From NCBI GenBank assembly GCA_021397835.1, contig JAJFZO010000230.1, positions 4,768,001 to 4,832,000 on the forward strand: a stretch of DNA of 64,000 nt, in the 5' to 3' direction. Below, piece after piece: positions 11,700 through 24,900 of the stretch. Below the pieces are notes generated by a model. It had not been told where the DNA came from. It made no database searches and saw only the letters and a list, made by a program, of their open reading frames with translations. The position numbers and the translations under genes are program-made. Numbering within the stretch: the stretch's first letter is position 1; each line of letters opens with the position of its first letter. This DNA comes from Moringa oleifera. Taxonomy: Eukaryota; Streptophyta; Magnoliopsida; Brassicales; Moringaceae.

Positions 11700-14600
11700 T
11701 ATTTTTCTCTTTTTAATAATTTGATATTAATGAAAAGGTGGGATTTACATTAAACAAAGGTTCCTTTGAATTTTGGTTATGCTTTTTCGATTGACCAACA
11801 TCCACATGATGTTTTATAACCTAATGAATGAAATTTAGTTTGAATTCTTAAATTGGTTTATAGGAGTACAATAAGTATTAGGAGGACCATGTACATTATA
11901 GAAGGCAAGTTCCCGCATAACTAAAGGAATACAGGTTGTACGTTAAAAAAGAAAAGTATGAGTTCAAACAAAGTGTTGTTATTGGGACATTATGTAAGTA
12001 ATACTAAAATTAGAAAGGATGAGCACAAAATGAGGGTCATACTTGAATGGTTTACTAACAAAAGTGGTTAAGTTATGATCCTTTTTTGACCTAATTAATT
12101 ATTGTCAATGTTTTATTAAAGGATATCCACATAAATGTAATCCCTTGACAAACTTTTTAAAAACAATATCCATTAGGTGTAGTCTAAAGAATACGAACGG
12201 TGGTTTCCTAAGTTTAAACATATTGTTTTTTAAGAACTTATACTATCTCATCAGACTTGATGAGCCATTTAGGATAGTAACCAATACCAACGATCAAATT
12301 ATTGGGGAGTTTTAGATCTAGAATGGCCACCTAATAGCATTTGAGAGTCAAAATATTAAAGATGCAAAGTAGAGGTACTCCACACATGACAAGGAAATGA
12401 TGACTATTATGCACTATTTATGAGTATGATGATAATACTTCTTAAAGATGAAGTTTAACATGACAATTAATAATATGAAGTATACATACTTCCATTTATA
12501 GAAAAAGCTAAAATTGAAATAAGCCATATGGTAAGAGTATCTTTTAGAGTTTTATTTTACATGGGAACACTGATCAGGAAGGAAAATTATAATCAATAAT
12601 GCGTTAAGCTGCAAAAGAATGCAATCTTAGATGTCCACTCTAATGGGTGTGCAAAGCAACCTTTTCGAGCACTAAAAGGAAGAAAATAGGAAAGATATAA
12701 AGTATGCTAGTTGATAGAATGTATAATAGTCATATATATTATTATATTTTCTCATATTTTTATTGATTGTAAATGATTAAATTTTAGATTTTGACTATAT
12801 TTTATATTTAGTAAGGTAGATTAAAGAACTCAACTAAGATATACTCAAATTGAAGTTAAAATGTTGGATTTCAAGAGATGTGGATGAACTAGAAGATGTC
12901 TTTGGATAAAGTGTTGGCACACTTAATGGCATTAGAATTTCACCAAGCCAAAACTTTATCTTTTATTTAAAAAGTAGTTGTAGAATTTTATCTTTATCTT
13001 AATTTATCTTTAAAAGCCTCAATTAAAATAATTTATTATGCTTAGGGATTATTATATAAAGGGAAGGTAGTTCCTTCGAAAGAATATCCAGAGTTTATTT
13101 TTTACCTTCCACTTTTTTTTTGGTCTTTTTCTTTTCATGGATTGCTAAATATCTCTTCCATTCCAAGGATAATCAAGGGTTTGATTCTTTAAGAATTGTG
13201 AGATCTAATTGATTTTATTTATTTATTTATTATTTATTTATCTTTTGTACTTATTGAAAATATTATTTTGGTTGATTGTAACAAAAAGGACCTTTTGTTT
13301 AATCATCAAAATAATAGATTACTAATTAAAACTTTAAATCTTGTTTAAGAGTTCCAATATAAGTAGTAAATAACATAGTTAATTGCAAAAAGGGTTTTTA
13401 ATTTATGTTATGAAGATACATAGTCTAGTTTAAATAAACCTACACATGTATCTATTGGCTAAAATTGATAATTTCTCTGATTTTTAATGCTGTTGGTAAA
13501 TTAAATCCTAAGATCATATCTAAAGTTATTTATTGACAATAAAAATAATCAGAGATCGTATCTTGGTTATCAAAAAAAGTAAGAAAAAACAGGCTGTTAG
13601 ATCGTACCAACAATCATAACCAATTCAGTGAAGATTAAAAGATTTTTATCTTTGCATCAATGATCAATTCCTAAATCAAACTTAAAATTATTTCTTTGAC
13701 TGGATACTTTATTACATTGATTTTTTTTTCTATTATTCTTATTTTATTTGCTTTTACTTCCTTAAATTATTTTTTATTTTATTTTATGAAAAAAAAATTT
13801 AACTAATCTCCGTGAAAATGACCTTGCTCATTTATGCTACAAGTTTAATCTTTTAAGCAGGAATTTAGTAATTTAATTTGTTGGTCTCAACAACCGATAC
13901 TAGTTCATGAAGAAATTACCTCATGGTATTGGGTAAAAGATCAATTACTTTATGCTCGATGAGGGAGACTGTATGTTCCTTAGAAAGAAAACTTCAGAGA
14001 AAATTATTGCAAAGACTTATGAACCTTATTAGATGGGTTACTCTCACATTGAAAGAATGATGGTTATGTTACCAAGGTTATACTATTGACCAAAAATGAT
14101 CTATAATGTTAAAACATATGTTTGCACCTATTTGATTTTGTGAATAGGATAAAACCAAAATAATGAAAGGATAAAACTAAAATAATGAAATAGACATGCT
14201 TGCTCTAACCTCTATTGATATCGGAAACATCATGGAACTTGATACTGTTATACTTCATCATGAGTTTCTCAAGAGGTGAACAAAATGACAAGCATAATAG
14301 TGATAGTGAATCGATTCTGTAACTATGTTATTTTTGTTGCAACACCCATGATGTGCCACGTAGTTGGTAAAGTATTCAAGAATGTGATTTACTTGATGAC
14401 ATCATGAGTCATCAGAATGCTTGATTTACAAGAAATTTTTGGACAATTATGTTCAACTTTTTATATAAAGTTGAAGAACTCGACCATTGATCATTCGTAA
14501 ATAAATAGTCAAATGGGAAAAATCAATAACTTGTTAGAGGAGTACATACACCATTACAAAATCACGTCTCAAAAGAATTGGTTGGTCGTATATAGCCTAA

Positions 14601-15180
14601 TTCTACTAGAAAGTTTATTGATGTTAAGCTCAAGATACTCAATAATGCCATTGATGCCTTATGAAGTAACCACATACGAGAGAAATTACCTAACAAACCA
14701 TCAATTTATCCAAACAAGCAATAGTTATTGGACCAAATGCCAAATAACTTAGAAAAAGCGCAAAGAAGAATGAAAAATGAAAAAGTATTTGGATCGTAAC
14801 ATGAGAGATGTTAAGGTCAAAGTAGCAGATAAGGTAATGCTCAAGTTAACTCCTCTATTTGGAAGAAAATTATGAGCAAAAGTATCCATAACCCTTACTC
14901 CAATGTATAAAGGACTAGTCACAGTAATGAAGAAGGTCGGACCTATGGCTTATAGATTAGACCTATAGGAGTGGTACTACCACGTTTTATAAACTAAACT
15001 CTCTGAAAAAGACACTTTAGATAATCAACGTTAACAGACCAAACAAGTATCACATGCTGTCAAGGTGTAATTCAACAAAGAGATTAAAAAGATCTTAAAT
15101 CACAAAGTGAAAGGACGCCATAGAAAAAAATAAAAGAACTTTCTACTTAGTCCATTGGAAAAAGGAGAACGAGGCAAACA
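11700..15180 (+). mobile_element. Decayed Ty3/gypsy chromovirus polyprotein (RT, RNase H, integrase, chromodomain)
   Basis: Read on the plus strand with frameshifts and stops, the pieces follow Ty3/gypsy pol order. Reverse transcriptase: GSFEF and MLFRLTNIHMMFYNLMNE near 11755-11850, then RLYVKKEKYEFKQ near 11930. RNase H: GHLIAFESQNIKDAK and RYSTHDKEMMTIMHYL near 12325-12440, and GRKIIINNALSCK near 12575. Integrase zinc-binding part: ERMMVMLPRLYY-PKM near 14050. Integrase core and end: TSIIVIVNRFCNYVIFVATP near 14290 and INNLLEEYIHHYKITSQKNW near 14524. C-terminal and chromodomain-like parts: RMKKYLDRNMRDVKVKVADK near 14770 and EIKKILNHKV near 15080. About 1.2 kb without pol similarity interrupts RNase H and integrase. 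LTRs were not identified. It lies antisense to, and abuts, the CACTA remnant. Confidence 0.88.
12640..13880. other. Non-pol segment interrupting the gypsy remnant
   Basis: The RNase H part ends near 12620 and the integrase part resumes near 13900, although intact relatives have only a few hundred bases between them. The segment is AT-rich and has a TATA-like TTATATAAAGGGAAGG at about 13049, long T tracts and no coding sequence. It could be a nested non-autonomous element or solo LTR; I saw no certain terminal repeats or target duplication. Confidence 0.45.
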
Positions 15181-17439
15181 CCAATTGAGAAAGAGAAAAA
15201 AAAAAGATAAAATCCTCCACCAATTTAAAAATTAAATTAAGTAATACCAAGAAATTAGTTTCACAATGGTATTAGGCTTTTTTGGTAGGGTTTCGGGCCC
15301 TTGACCTTTAAGATGGCTAAGTGTGACTTTGGTGTGCCTTGTCTTATACTAAGTTAAATAAGAGCGAAATACAAGCCATCACATCAAGATTGACACTCAC
15401 TAACACTACGGAATGATAATAGTTTCTAATAATGTGATCATGTGCCAATCTTGGTGCTTAATATTATGGGTTAGCCCATGAGTGTGCTAGATTTTAAGAC
15501 CTAGAAAGCAAACTAGAGTTAACATTAGTAGCCCATACAACACATGGACCAAAATCGTGCTTGGATAGGAAGCTTAGGCATGCACAAGTGATTTGTTATG
15601 AACAGTTAGCTCAACAATTATGGATTCAAAGATAATCTTTAGCATAAAAATTATTTCATGGATAAGCAAACAATGTGGCTAAGCCAGTAAGAGATTCCCA
15701 GAGTTAGTTACCAAAGGGTTAGTCAAGTGCCTCAACTCCTAAGATCGCTTAGCATTCTACCAACACACTTCAACATCTCATCATATAACATATAAAAAAC
15801 TACTTGAGCCAAGTGAAAAGTTCACAAAGGGTTCCTTTTAATGTATATAAACAAAAAGATTTTGACATGCATGTCTAAATTTTGACAAGCATATGAGAAC
15901 TAAGCATATTTTGTACTTTTAAACTTCTTAATTAGTTCATTATGATTCTTTACAAAGCTTAATAAAAATCGAGAGTTTCTCATATTCAAGCATGTGCTTT
16001 TACTTGTACTTATTTAACCTCTTTACTTTATACTATGCTTGCATGGCAAAATTTTAGGTTGAATATGTTCAAGCAAATCTAGCATCATCATCTGTCAAGT
16101 ATTTTAAGACTTTGTGACAAATAAATATCATAACTTAATTTAGTACGAACCAATAAACTAAACAAAATTAAATCGTTACTTTTTAAATCTAACTAAAAGT
16201 GTTGATTATGGTTTCAATTTCAAATTAAAATCGAAACTAATACAAGTAAGGTTTAATTAAAATATTTTAAGCCAGAAATTAAACTAATGAACCGATATCA
16301 ATGATTTTGATTTTTTATCTAAAAAATTTAAAATTAAAAAATAACTCAATATTAATTTTTTGTTATGAGAAAAGGACTAAATTTTTAGTCACGAGTGTGA
16401 TTGTGACACTAATTTTTTTTATTAAAAAAACTGCCTCAATTAAGTAATGAGGCCTACAATAACCTATAGCTACTAGCTAGTTGTCACTAACCAATGCTCA
16501 CTCTTCACAAGTGTATTGTTTATCCTTTAACTTCCTTCCCTTATACCAATGATGAAAATACCATTGACCAATGAGTCGGTGGCAACAACTTCCCCTCATT
16601 TTTGCTTGCCTTTATCCCTCATGTTGTAGACAACAATCGTTGGCTTATTGTCCATGATTGTTCATCAAATTTACCACTCCAATGAATCATTTGCTTATGT
16701 CTTCATTTTTCCTTCTAACTCTTATTAATTGGTGAGTGGTGATTCCATAGCATGCATTACTATTATCATGAGACTACTGCAATGCGTCAATTATGTCATA
16801 CATAATTAAATTTTTCAAAATAAAATATTTAATTATAAATATTCTAATTTTTTTACACAAATCTTTTTAAATTTTCTTTTTTTTGCTTATGTTTTAATTA
16901 TTTAAATTTTCCTTAACTTTTCAAAATTCACTCAATTCAATTTTTTAATTTTTTAAATTATCTTTTAAACTATTTTTTTAATCAATATTTTTTTCTAATG
17001 GTAAATGATACTTCTTCAAAACAAAAAAATTATCTCTTAAAAAATAAAGGTTTCATGGTTGACGAAAATATATATTTTAGCACCGATACTTGTCTTGAAT
17101 ATCTACAATATCTATTTTTATTGAATAAACAAATTTCAATCTTTCTTTTAAAATTTATGAACTCAATTCTAAAAGTCAATTTATTTCAATTCTTCGCCAT
17201 CTTCTCACCCAAATTTCAAATGATAATGATGAAAAAAATCTAAGAAACGCTAAAAAAAATTTATTTGAGGTAAATATAAAAAATTTGACAAGCTCCATCG
17301 AATTATTGAAAAAAAAATGAATTTCAAAAGATTTTGATTGATGTCATAAAGTTGTTTTTCCTTCTCACATCTGAAAAAAATGAGCTCCTTGAATTGTATT
17401 TAAGACGTAAAATTTTAAATAAATTTAAAATTTGTTAAA
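15181..17439. other. Repeat-derived and AT-rich spacer
   Basis: This follows the gypsy chromodomain and may include its 3' non-coding region at first. At about 16380-16415 a TTTAGTCAC...GTGACACTAA near-palindrome resembles motifs common at the ends of plant CACTA elements. No gene was recognised; the open frame at 16998-17243 is AT-driven and has no known relative. Confidence 0.4.
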
Positions 17440-17850
17440 GAGTGATGAGCTAAACTCATCAAAGTCTACCACACACACATGCGAGTCGTCGTTGCTATCC
17501 AAGTTTGGGTTTGGATAACATTTATATATTTTTTTTAAAAAAGATATAAAATTTATTTTTTTTAACGCAATCAACACAGCCACGTCAGCAACAGCGCGCC
17601 ACCTCAGCCTACTACACTTGATCTTCAGCTGCCAACACACCAACCTGCGTCTTTCTTTCGTCAGTGCACTTGAATATGCACATGTGACGCGCACGCAGAA
17701 GTGCAAGCGAGGTAGATACAGTTCTCCTTCCCTTCCCTTGAATCTCTCCCGAATCACCTATAAAAAGCTTCATCCTCCCTTCACTTAAAAACACAACAAA
17801 AGCATTCGGGCTTTCTCTTGTTTTCTCCTCTCTTCCCATCATCTCTTAAA
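17440..17850 (+). promoter_or_regulatory. Orphan promoter-like island
   Basis: About 400 bases of clearly higher GC content stand in the AT-rich desert. The plus strand shows a bZIP-type CCACGTCAG at 17580-17588, CACATGTGACGCG near 17678, a textbook TATA box CTATAAAAAGC at 17758-17768, and then a leader-like stretch (CACAACAAAAGC, pyrimidine-rich CTTTCTCTTG). No open reading frame follows; the sequence drops into AT-rich DNA near 17850. It may be the surviving promoter of a lost gene or a promoter carried by a mobile element. Confidence 0.5.
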
Positions 17851-20269
17851 TTTTATAATTTAATTTTTCATCCCTTTCAAAAATATTTTTTTTTTAATTT
17901 TTGTTTATTATTTTGATATCGAGCAACTTTAAAGTAAGTGTAGTATTTTTAATTAAAAAAACGACTTTGTTCGTAATTCAGTCTATTAAAATTTTAATAA
18001 TATTTTTTATTTATTATTTATTATTTATTTAATAAAATTATTTATAATTATTATGTTAAAAAATTAAGTTGTCAAAATCCAATAGAAGTAACAAAATGTC
18101 GAGGCATATAAATACGAAACAACCTACAAAAATTGGGAAATCAAAATCAAAATCACAATGTCAACAACAAGTTATATAGTACCATATTTCTAATAATTAA
18201 TTATTTTATTATATAAGTACAAATGCTAAAATAATAAATAAAAATAATTATTGTTGAGTATTTGTATTTTAGTTGTTGACATATCATATCCTTTGATACA
18301 TTTTACACATATATTTTTTAATTTTTATATAAAAAATTAATAAAATATATTAAAAGTTATTAAAATTATATTTTTATATATGCTAATAAATAAAATGATC
18401 ATTGTTAAATACATTCTTAAATAAACATAATTTATAATTACATTCATATGATTTGGATTATACAAAAATAATTTCTCATATTTAAACTTCTAAAATAAAA
18501 CTCATATTACTATAATTTATATTTATTGCTTACAAGTATTTTTGAAGCTAAATTTTTATTTTAATGATAAATTTTTCATTAAAAATATTTTTATCAAATT
18601 TTAAATTTATATAAAATAAATTAAAATTATTTAATTATACTATAAAAAAATATCAAATCATTTGTGAAAACATCTAAAAAAAATTGTCATAAAATTTTCA
18701 TGGGATATTGTTACTTGTAGATAAGAAAACTATATGAATTATAGTTCCTCTAATCCTCTATAGACAGCTTAATTTTAATAAAAATTAATTGTAAATAATA
18801 TAAATTAGTTATTTTCAATCAATTAGTTTAAAATATTATTAATTTAATTATCTATAAAATCTAAGTAAATCGATTAAATCTAATTAAAAGTAACATAAGT
18901 CAATTGAAATTTCATCACCAAAATATTAAATTAAATATTGTTCATTAAATCCAACAAAATCATTTGTATGCTCAGCATATTGATGAATCAACTTCACAAA
19001 AGAAGCAAGAGGTGTAATATTGGATATCTTGTTGTCATTTAAATAAAATCAAGAAACTTTGCTATAAAAGATCATCAAGCTCTAACAAATGTGACTTATA
19101 CCGGTTAAAATTTGATGCGATTCAAAGTTCATAATTAAAACAAACCAAAATTTAAACTGTTAAATTTTGATTTCAATTAAAATTTAATTTAAAAATTATT
19201 TAAATTAAATTATGATTTAAATTTAACTCACATTAATATTTAATATTTAAATTATAAATTTTTAATAAAATTAAATAAAAATATTATATTATATTTTTAT
19301 TAATATATATTTAAATTAAAATTATATTTAAAATTTTTTAAATTAATTTTTTAAAAAATCAAATCAAAGATTTTGATTTGATAAAATCAAAATTATTTAT
19401 ATCAAATTTTTGAATAAATATCATTTAAAATCCTGAGTGTAATTCTATCTTTCCAATCAAACATTAATTTTTAAAATGTAAATTTGACTCAAAATGATTA
19501 TAAAAATTAATAATTTTTTCATTGTTAAAAATAACTAAAAACTTCTTAAATAAATTTTACACTTTATTTTGATTTTATTTCTCAAATTTAAAATTTTTTT
19601 AATTAATTAATTATTTTTTATAAATTTTTTAAATTTTTGATGATATATTTTTTTAAAAAATATTTTCGACATTTAAAAAATTTTAAATTTTTTTATAATG
19701 ATAGTTTAAATATCTTATTACATTCATAAAAAATTATAAATTAAAATTCTTTATAAAATATTTTTAATATTTAAATTTTTTAATAAAATTTAATTTTAAC
19801 AAAATTAAAATAATAAAATTTATTTAAATATTTTTTAAAAATAAAAATTTAATTAAAAAAATAAAACTTAAAATTTTAAATAATATTTACTTTAAATTTT
19901 TTTATTCGAATTAAAATTTAAAAATTTTAAAAATACTATTCAGTTCATGGGTTCGACCGGGGATCACCTCTTCTGCCACGGGTGTTAAAATCTAAAAACC
20001 CATTAAACAGTAAAAATCCTCTTTCTCGCTATTTATGAACATACCAAATTGTTCTATTTTCCTTTTACGTTTTCTTCGGGGCCAAAAGAGTAGCAGGCAT
20101 TTCTTCAACAAGATTTTGATAAAGCAAATTCATGTTTCTTCTAAATCCAGAAGACAAAGTTAAGAATTCCTTATATGACGATTTTACAAGAGGAAACATT
20201 TCCAGTTAATATAGCATTAAAGCAGAAGGAAAAGAATTAAAAATAGGGGAAAAAGAAAAGGAACCATCA
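17851..20269. other. Very AT-rich low-complexity spacer
   Basis: It consists mostly of runs such as TTTAAATTTT and AAAATTAAAA with no coding signal. About 19100-19930 is the most extreme part. No defined repeat unit or transposon could be delimited by eye. Confidence 0.6.
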
Positions 20270-20760
20270 GAAACCAAAGAGTATCCCCAGAAGCAGAAAA
20301 GCTGTACGGTCCGCATCATGGTACGGTTCAGAGAACCCATCACTTGGTTCCTTTCCTTTTCCCCTTCTCGGTTTATTAGTAAAATCAGGTTTGCTTAAAA
20401 TTGAATCGAATCAAAATTCGGCTCTTGAAAATAGAACGATGAAACAAGATTTTGACAGAAAGGAGAAGAGGGCTCAGATTAGATATGGGTGTAGAGAGAT
20501 TTATCAGCACAGACACAGAGATCGTCAGAGTGGTGCATGACTTTCTCAAATACCTCGTCACTGCCCATAAAAGCGATTCCCTAAAGAAACAACAGCAGAT
20601 AGAAATCCTAAACGAAGAGAGAGCGCAGAAACGCTCCGGGAAGACAACCACTGTACATAAAAGTCTAGGTTTAACCTCTACTTATAGGACCAGAGCCGAC
20701 CACATGAAACCCTAATCTCTCTTCTCGCGTAAGTGATATGACAATTTTACCCCTCGTATT
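20270..20760. other. GC-richer island with telo-box and an unknown 87-codon open frame
   Basis: This island stands out from its AT-rich surroundings. An open frame at 20452-20715 (+) begins MTERRRGLRLDMGVERF and contains KKQQQIEILNEERAQKRSG; I do not recognise it. AAACCCTAATCTCTCTTC at about 20706, a telo-box as found in leaders of translation-related genes, is followed at about 20729 by GTAAGTG, a good 5' splice site. It may be the promoter and first exon of a plus-strand gene whose remainder I cannot find, or on the minus strand a leader after TATAAGTAGAGG near 20690. It could also be a relic. Confidence 0.35.
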
Positions 20761-21956
20761 CCATTTTAAAAAATGCTTGCATGCGGCTCCGGTTGGGTTT
20801 CATTGATTTTTTCAAAACATGCGTTTGATGGGAGCTACCGCATGCTAAAATGTTTCTTGAAAGATTTAATATTTTTATTTTTTTTGAAATTTCAAAATTT
20901 TAATTTAAAGATTTTAAATTGGGTATATATCATTTCTGGTTTAGAAAGCAACCTTAAGGTGCTTATGCTTATGATGGCTCACTCTATCCTGTTTTTGTTT
21001 GTTTGTTACAAAATATAAAAGAAGATTTGTGGTAATCCAATTTATTGACAGCTATGTACAATAATATTCTCTATTTCATATCCATGTCAGCATTTTCTGT
21101 TCACTGTCTCGTAATTTTTATCGTCATAGAGCTTGAGATGTGGTCCTCAGAACTCTAAGAACTTTTACTCAACTGAAGCCCAAATAGGGGAAATAATTAA
21201 GAGAAACTCTTCCAAAGCCTGAGTAAAGAAATACTCAGCTTGATTCCCAGATCAATCACAACTAGCCTTCAGGGAGTAACTTTTCCTAACATGAAACTTC
21301 CATATACATATTCGCTGCTGCAAAAGGGCAAGTATGCGCCAAAGTGCAATATCCAAGTTTAAAAAAAAAATGCTGAAAGTGAACATTGTCCCCAAAAATT
21401 AAATCTGTAGATATATTATCAATGTAGAAGCAATGGAGCACCAACCTCAGTGCCCAAACACCTGCAACTTCCTTGTTCAATATTCAGCTCAATTCACTTA
21501 AATAGTAACTCAAATACTTTCTTTTAGCACTCACGGCACACCAGAAATTTCAGATGCATGATGCCTTATGCACATTTTACACGTGATGCTGACCCTTAAA
21601 TAACCATAATGCCAGTTTCACAATGGAAACAATTTTGGATATCATCATTCTCTATACTGTCAAAATCTGCACGTATTGCTTAAACTAAATTATTGTAACT
21701 TTACATTTTACCAGGCTCTGCAGCAGTAAACACTTCCATCAGATTACTCAAATGGTTGGTATCTTCTCTGTACATTTTCCAGCGTTAGAAAATCCCAAGG
21801 CTGGGTCTTGCAACTTCCTCACCCCAGCAACAGGAACTAATCAGAACTCTGTATGTGTCTATCTAAGAAGGGATAAGAAGAAATCAATAAGCATTCATAT
21901 GCATAACTAACCAGCGCTGCCTCTTCAATTTTAATCCAGTGGTTAATTTGTGAGTG
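20761..21956. other. Spacer and 3' flank of the LAZ1 homolog
   Basis: This runs from the unknown island to the LAZ1 homolog stop codon. The part next to the stop should be its 3' untranslated region (minus strand). No further gene was recognised. Confidence 0.45.
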
Positions 21957-24900
21957 TCATCTGCCTTTTTTCCTCCAGAGAGATGAGACTTTGGATTGGT
22001 AATTCTGCCTCTTTCCATTGGACACACCACTGTCACTAACACTCCCTTCAAGAAGATTGTCCTGAACTTCGGAGAACTCTTTGGTCCGTGACTTCAGGGG
22101 TATCAGATAACTGTCATCTTTGGACTTCCTTTTCAGCTCCTCACAGCGTTTCACATTTTCAGATATTTGATGGAAGGTTTTATTTATTTTTGCAATTCCC
22201 CTTTCAACTGGTTCCACAACATGGGAGACTGTATACTTCATGTCATCAACAATCTAAAAGGACATATGAAATCAGTCAGCAAAGTAGAAAGAAAGGATGA
22301 AATATTACAACAAATTAAAAAGCAGTGACTTAAAATATCTAAAAGGCTAACTATCCATAATTCCACCAATAGCTGTGTCCTTTCATTTAGGTTGGGGACG
22401 AGAAAAAAATATATCAAAACTCCAAGAGGAAATTCTGACTGTATCAAGAGTAACAAAGTAATAATCTCACAATTTCACTGCTTCCAAGGACCACGTCACG
22501 AACACTCTGGGGGAAATTCAGTCGCTGTCTCTCATCATGTCGAGCCAAGCGCATTCTAGTGAATCTTTCACAGTCTTGAACCTCCTCTGGGTCTGGAGGG
22601 GCATCTAAAGATGCATAATCAGCCATAACAGCTACATTACGCACACATCTTTCTCCACGCTTGTAAGGTACAGCAGGGAAGACATAATGATGCACAACAG
22701 CAGCAACACCCATCTGGATGACAAATTTGATATCAAAACCTCCAATAAGAATAGCCGCAAACACAAATTTCCTCGATAGTACTATCTTTATATAGACACA
22801 ACTTACTAATATATTATTTCAGACACAATTCTTGTCAGGCGAGCATAAATAGCAAAACATTGAGAAAACTTTGTGCATCATGGCTTTCAAAAAAAATTTG
22901 ATGGATTTGACAGACTTCATCAAGATCTCATCTTCCCTATTTCAATACCAAAATTTGAAAGGTATGACAGAACAAAAGAAACATTTCTCTAGAGCCATGT
23001 TTAAAATTTCAGTAACCTATATGCAACTGCATTGGCATGAAGCATCCAACCGGACAGTTTTTCTGAAGGATTAGAAAGTAACATGAGACGCAAAAGCATG
23101 AGCATATTCAAAGTCACAATACAAAAATAATGGCAAGGCGATGGAAAGAAAGAAAAGCATACTAAAATTTACTAAAGAAAACCCTAAGGGGACACAAGCC
23201 AGGCTCGTGACAGCTGCAGAAAAGAAGCACCAAAGAGGAAAAAAAAAATGAAAAGAAGAAAAAACTGTCAGAGTAGGGAGAGGCAGTGGGGGAAAGGGAG
23301 ATAACAAACTCAGATTGGTAGAGCAATAAACACAAACAACTTATCATATTGATCACCTGCGGTCAACATTTAAGGACATTATTCAAGCCTTTGTAAAAGT
23401 TACTCCACATACAGTAATTCACTTTTATACTTACATACTAGACCAAATTCACTATCAAGTTGAACAACAGCTTTCTGATTAGAAAAAATAGACAAACATA
23501 CCACAAAAGAGGGGAAAAAATGCATCAGTCAATTTCGAATTGTCAAGGAATATGGGAATGTATCCTCACGCAAAAACCACCACTCGAGTGGCATTATTTT
23601 TATCACATACCTCAATACAAATTATGTAGTCTTGTATACGCATTTTCAACTCCTTAGCCAGAGACCCTCTAAAAGCTCCCAGTGAGAAAAGAAATGCAAT
23701 AATAACACCTTGCCACCAAGTCAGGAATACAATAGACTTGAACGTCAGAAATTTGGCCAACGGTTTGATTGGCGCCAACTTATCTTTAATGACTGAATAG
23801 AACTGTACAAGGCAATATAAGGCCCAGCTCTGGCTGAAGTTAAGAACAACTGCCAAGTACGGATAGCTGCAACCATATCATGGATTATAGGACATCAATA
23901 CATGATGATTATGTCAATGACAACCATAATCTTGTTGTTTGTTTAGAGAACATCTTTCTTATATTACCATAAGAAGCTAGGTACCATCATCAAAAAAGCA
24001 CTTAGAAGCAAACAGTTAATACTTAAATTCTAATACTTGAGAAATCTGGAAAAAAAAAAAAAAGCTCAGCTTACCCATATCTCCACTCAAACTTCCCTTC
24101 TCCATAAACACCAAAAGCTTCAAGGATCATTGCTAACAGAGCACAAATCATCTTCAGAATCATCTGAAAAATCAATGTTTTTGAGTACCTAAAGGCCGAA
24201 AAATTGATAATTGACAAAAGAGAAGCCCAAGGAAAATTTTAGTAAGAATAAGCACATACATATTGAACTATGCCAATTTTTACAGCATTATAGAACTCAG
24301 GACCAAGATACCAATCCTTTAGAAAGCAATTTAAGGGAAAAGGATGTTCTACAACTCCATAAGCAAATTTTTCTTCCAAAAGAGGTGTGCTGGAACTGAT
24401 TACCGTCTGGCTCTCCATGAATTCAATCGTACGTTCCTCTCCACCTATAGGAGCAGAAATTTTTCTCAAATCAGAACTAGATAAAGGTAAATACAATACA
24501 AAATCTTATCAAGATTCATGGGTACAACAAATAGACTGTTAAGAAGAAGAAACAGAAGAACTCTCCCAGAAAAAGTTCGGTCGCTAGCATAGGAAGACTA
24601 TTTTTAAACTTTTCGTACATATGCACATGATCTACAGATGTGTACCTAATATGTGCAACATGCATAGTGATAAACTACACTCAGCATAACAGTTTATTAT
24701 GGCCCAGAAAATGCTTCAGGTATTCAATAGGCCAAGGACTAGACACCTAGATTTCCTCAAGTTTTTGTAAAAATTTTCTTGTTTGCAGCCTCTATATGTT
24801 TCTTGTCTGCAGAGGTTCCTGAGCATCTTGACTAGACAGAACACTTCCGACATTGGTGCATTTTTAGACAAGTATGCTTGCCAACTAATTATAACTTGAT

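Noticed and set aside
17425..17842. Minus-strand open frames of 110 and 76 codons in the orphan island
   Set aside because: They have no recognisable similarity, and the plus strand there shows promoter features, including a TATA box, that explain the composition.
19941..19985. GGGTTCGACCGGGGATCACC, resembling a tRNA T arm
   Set aside because: No matching acceptor, D or anticodon arms can be formed around it, so a tRNA gene is not supported.
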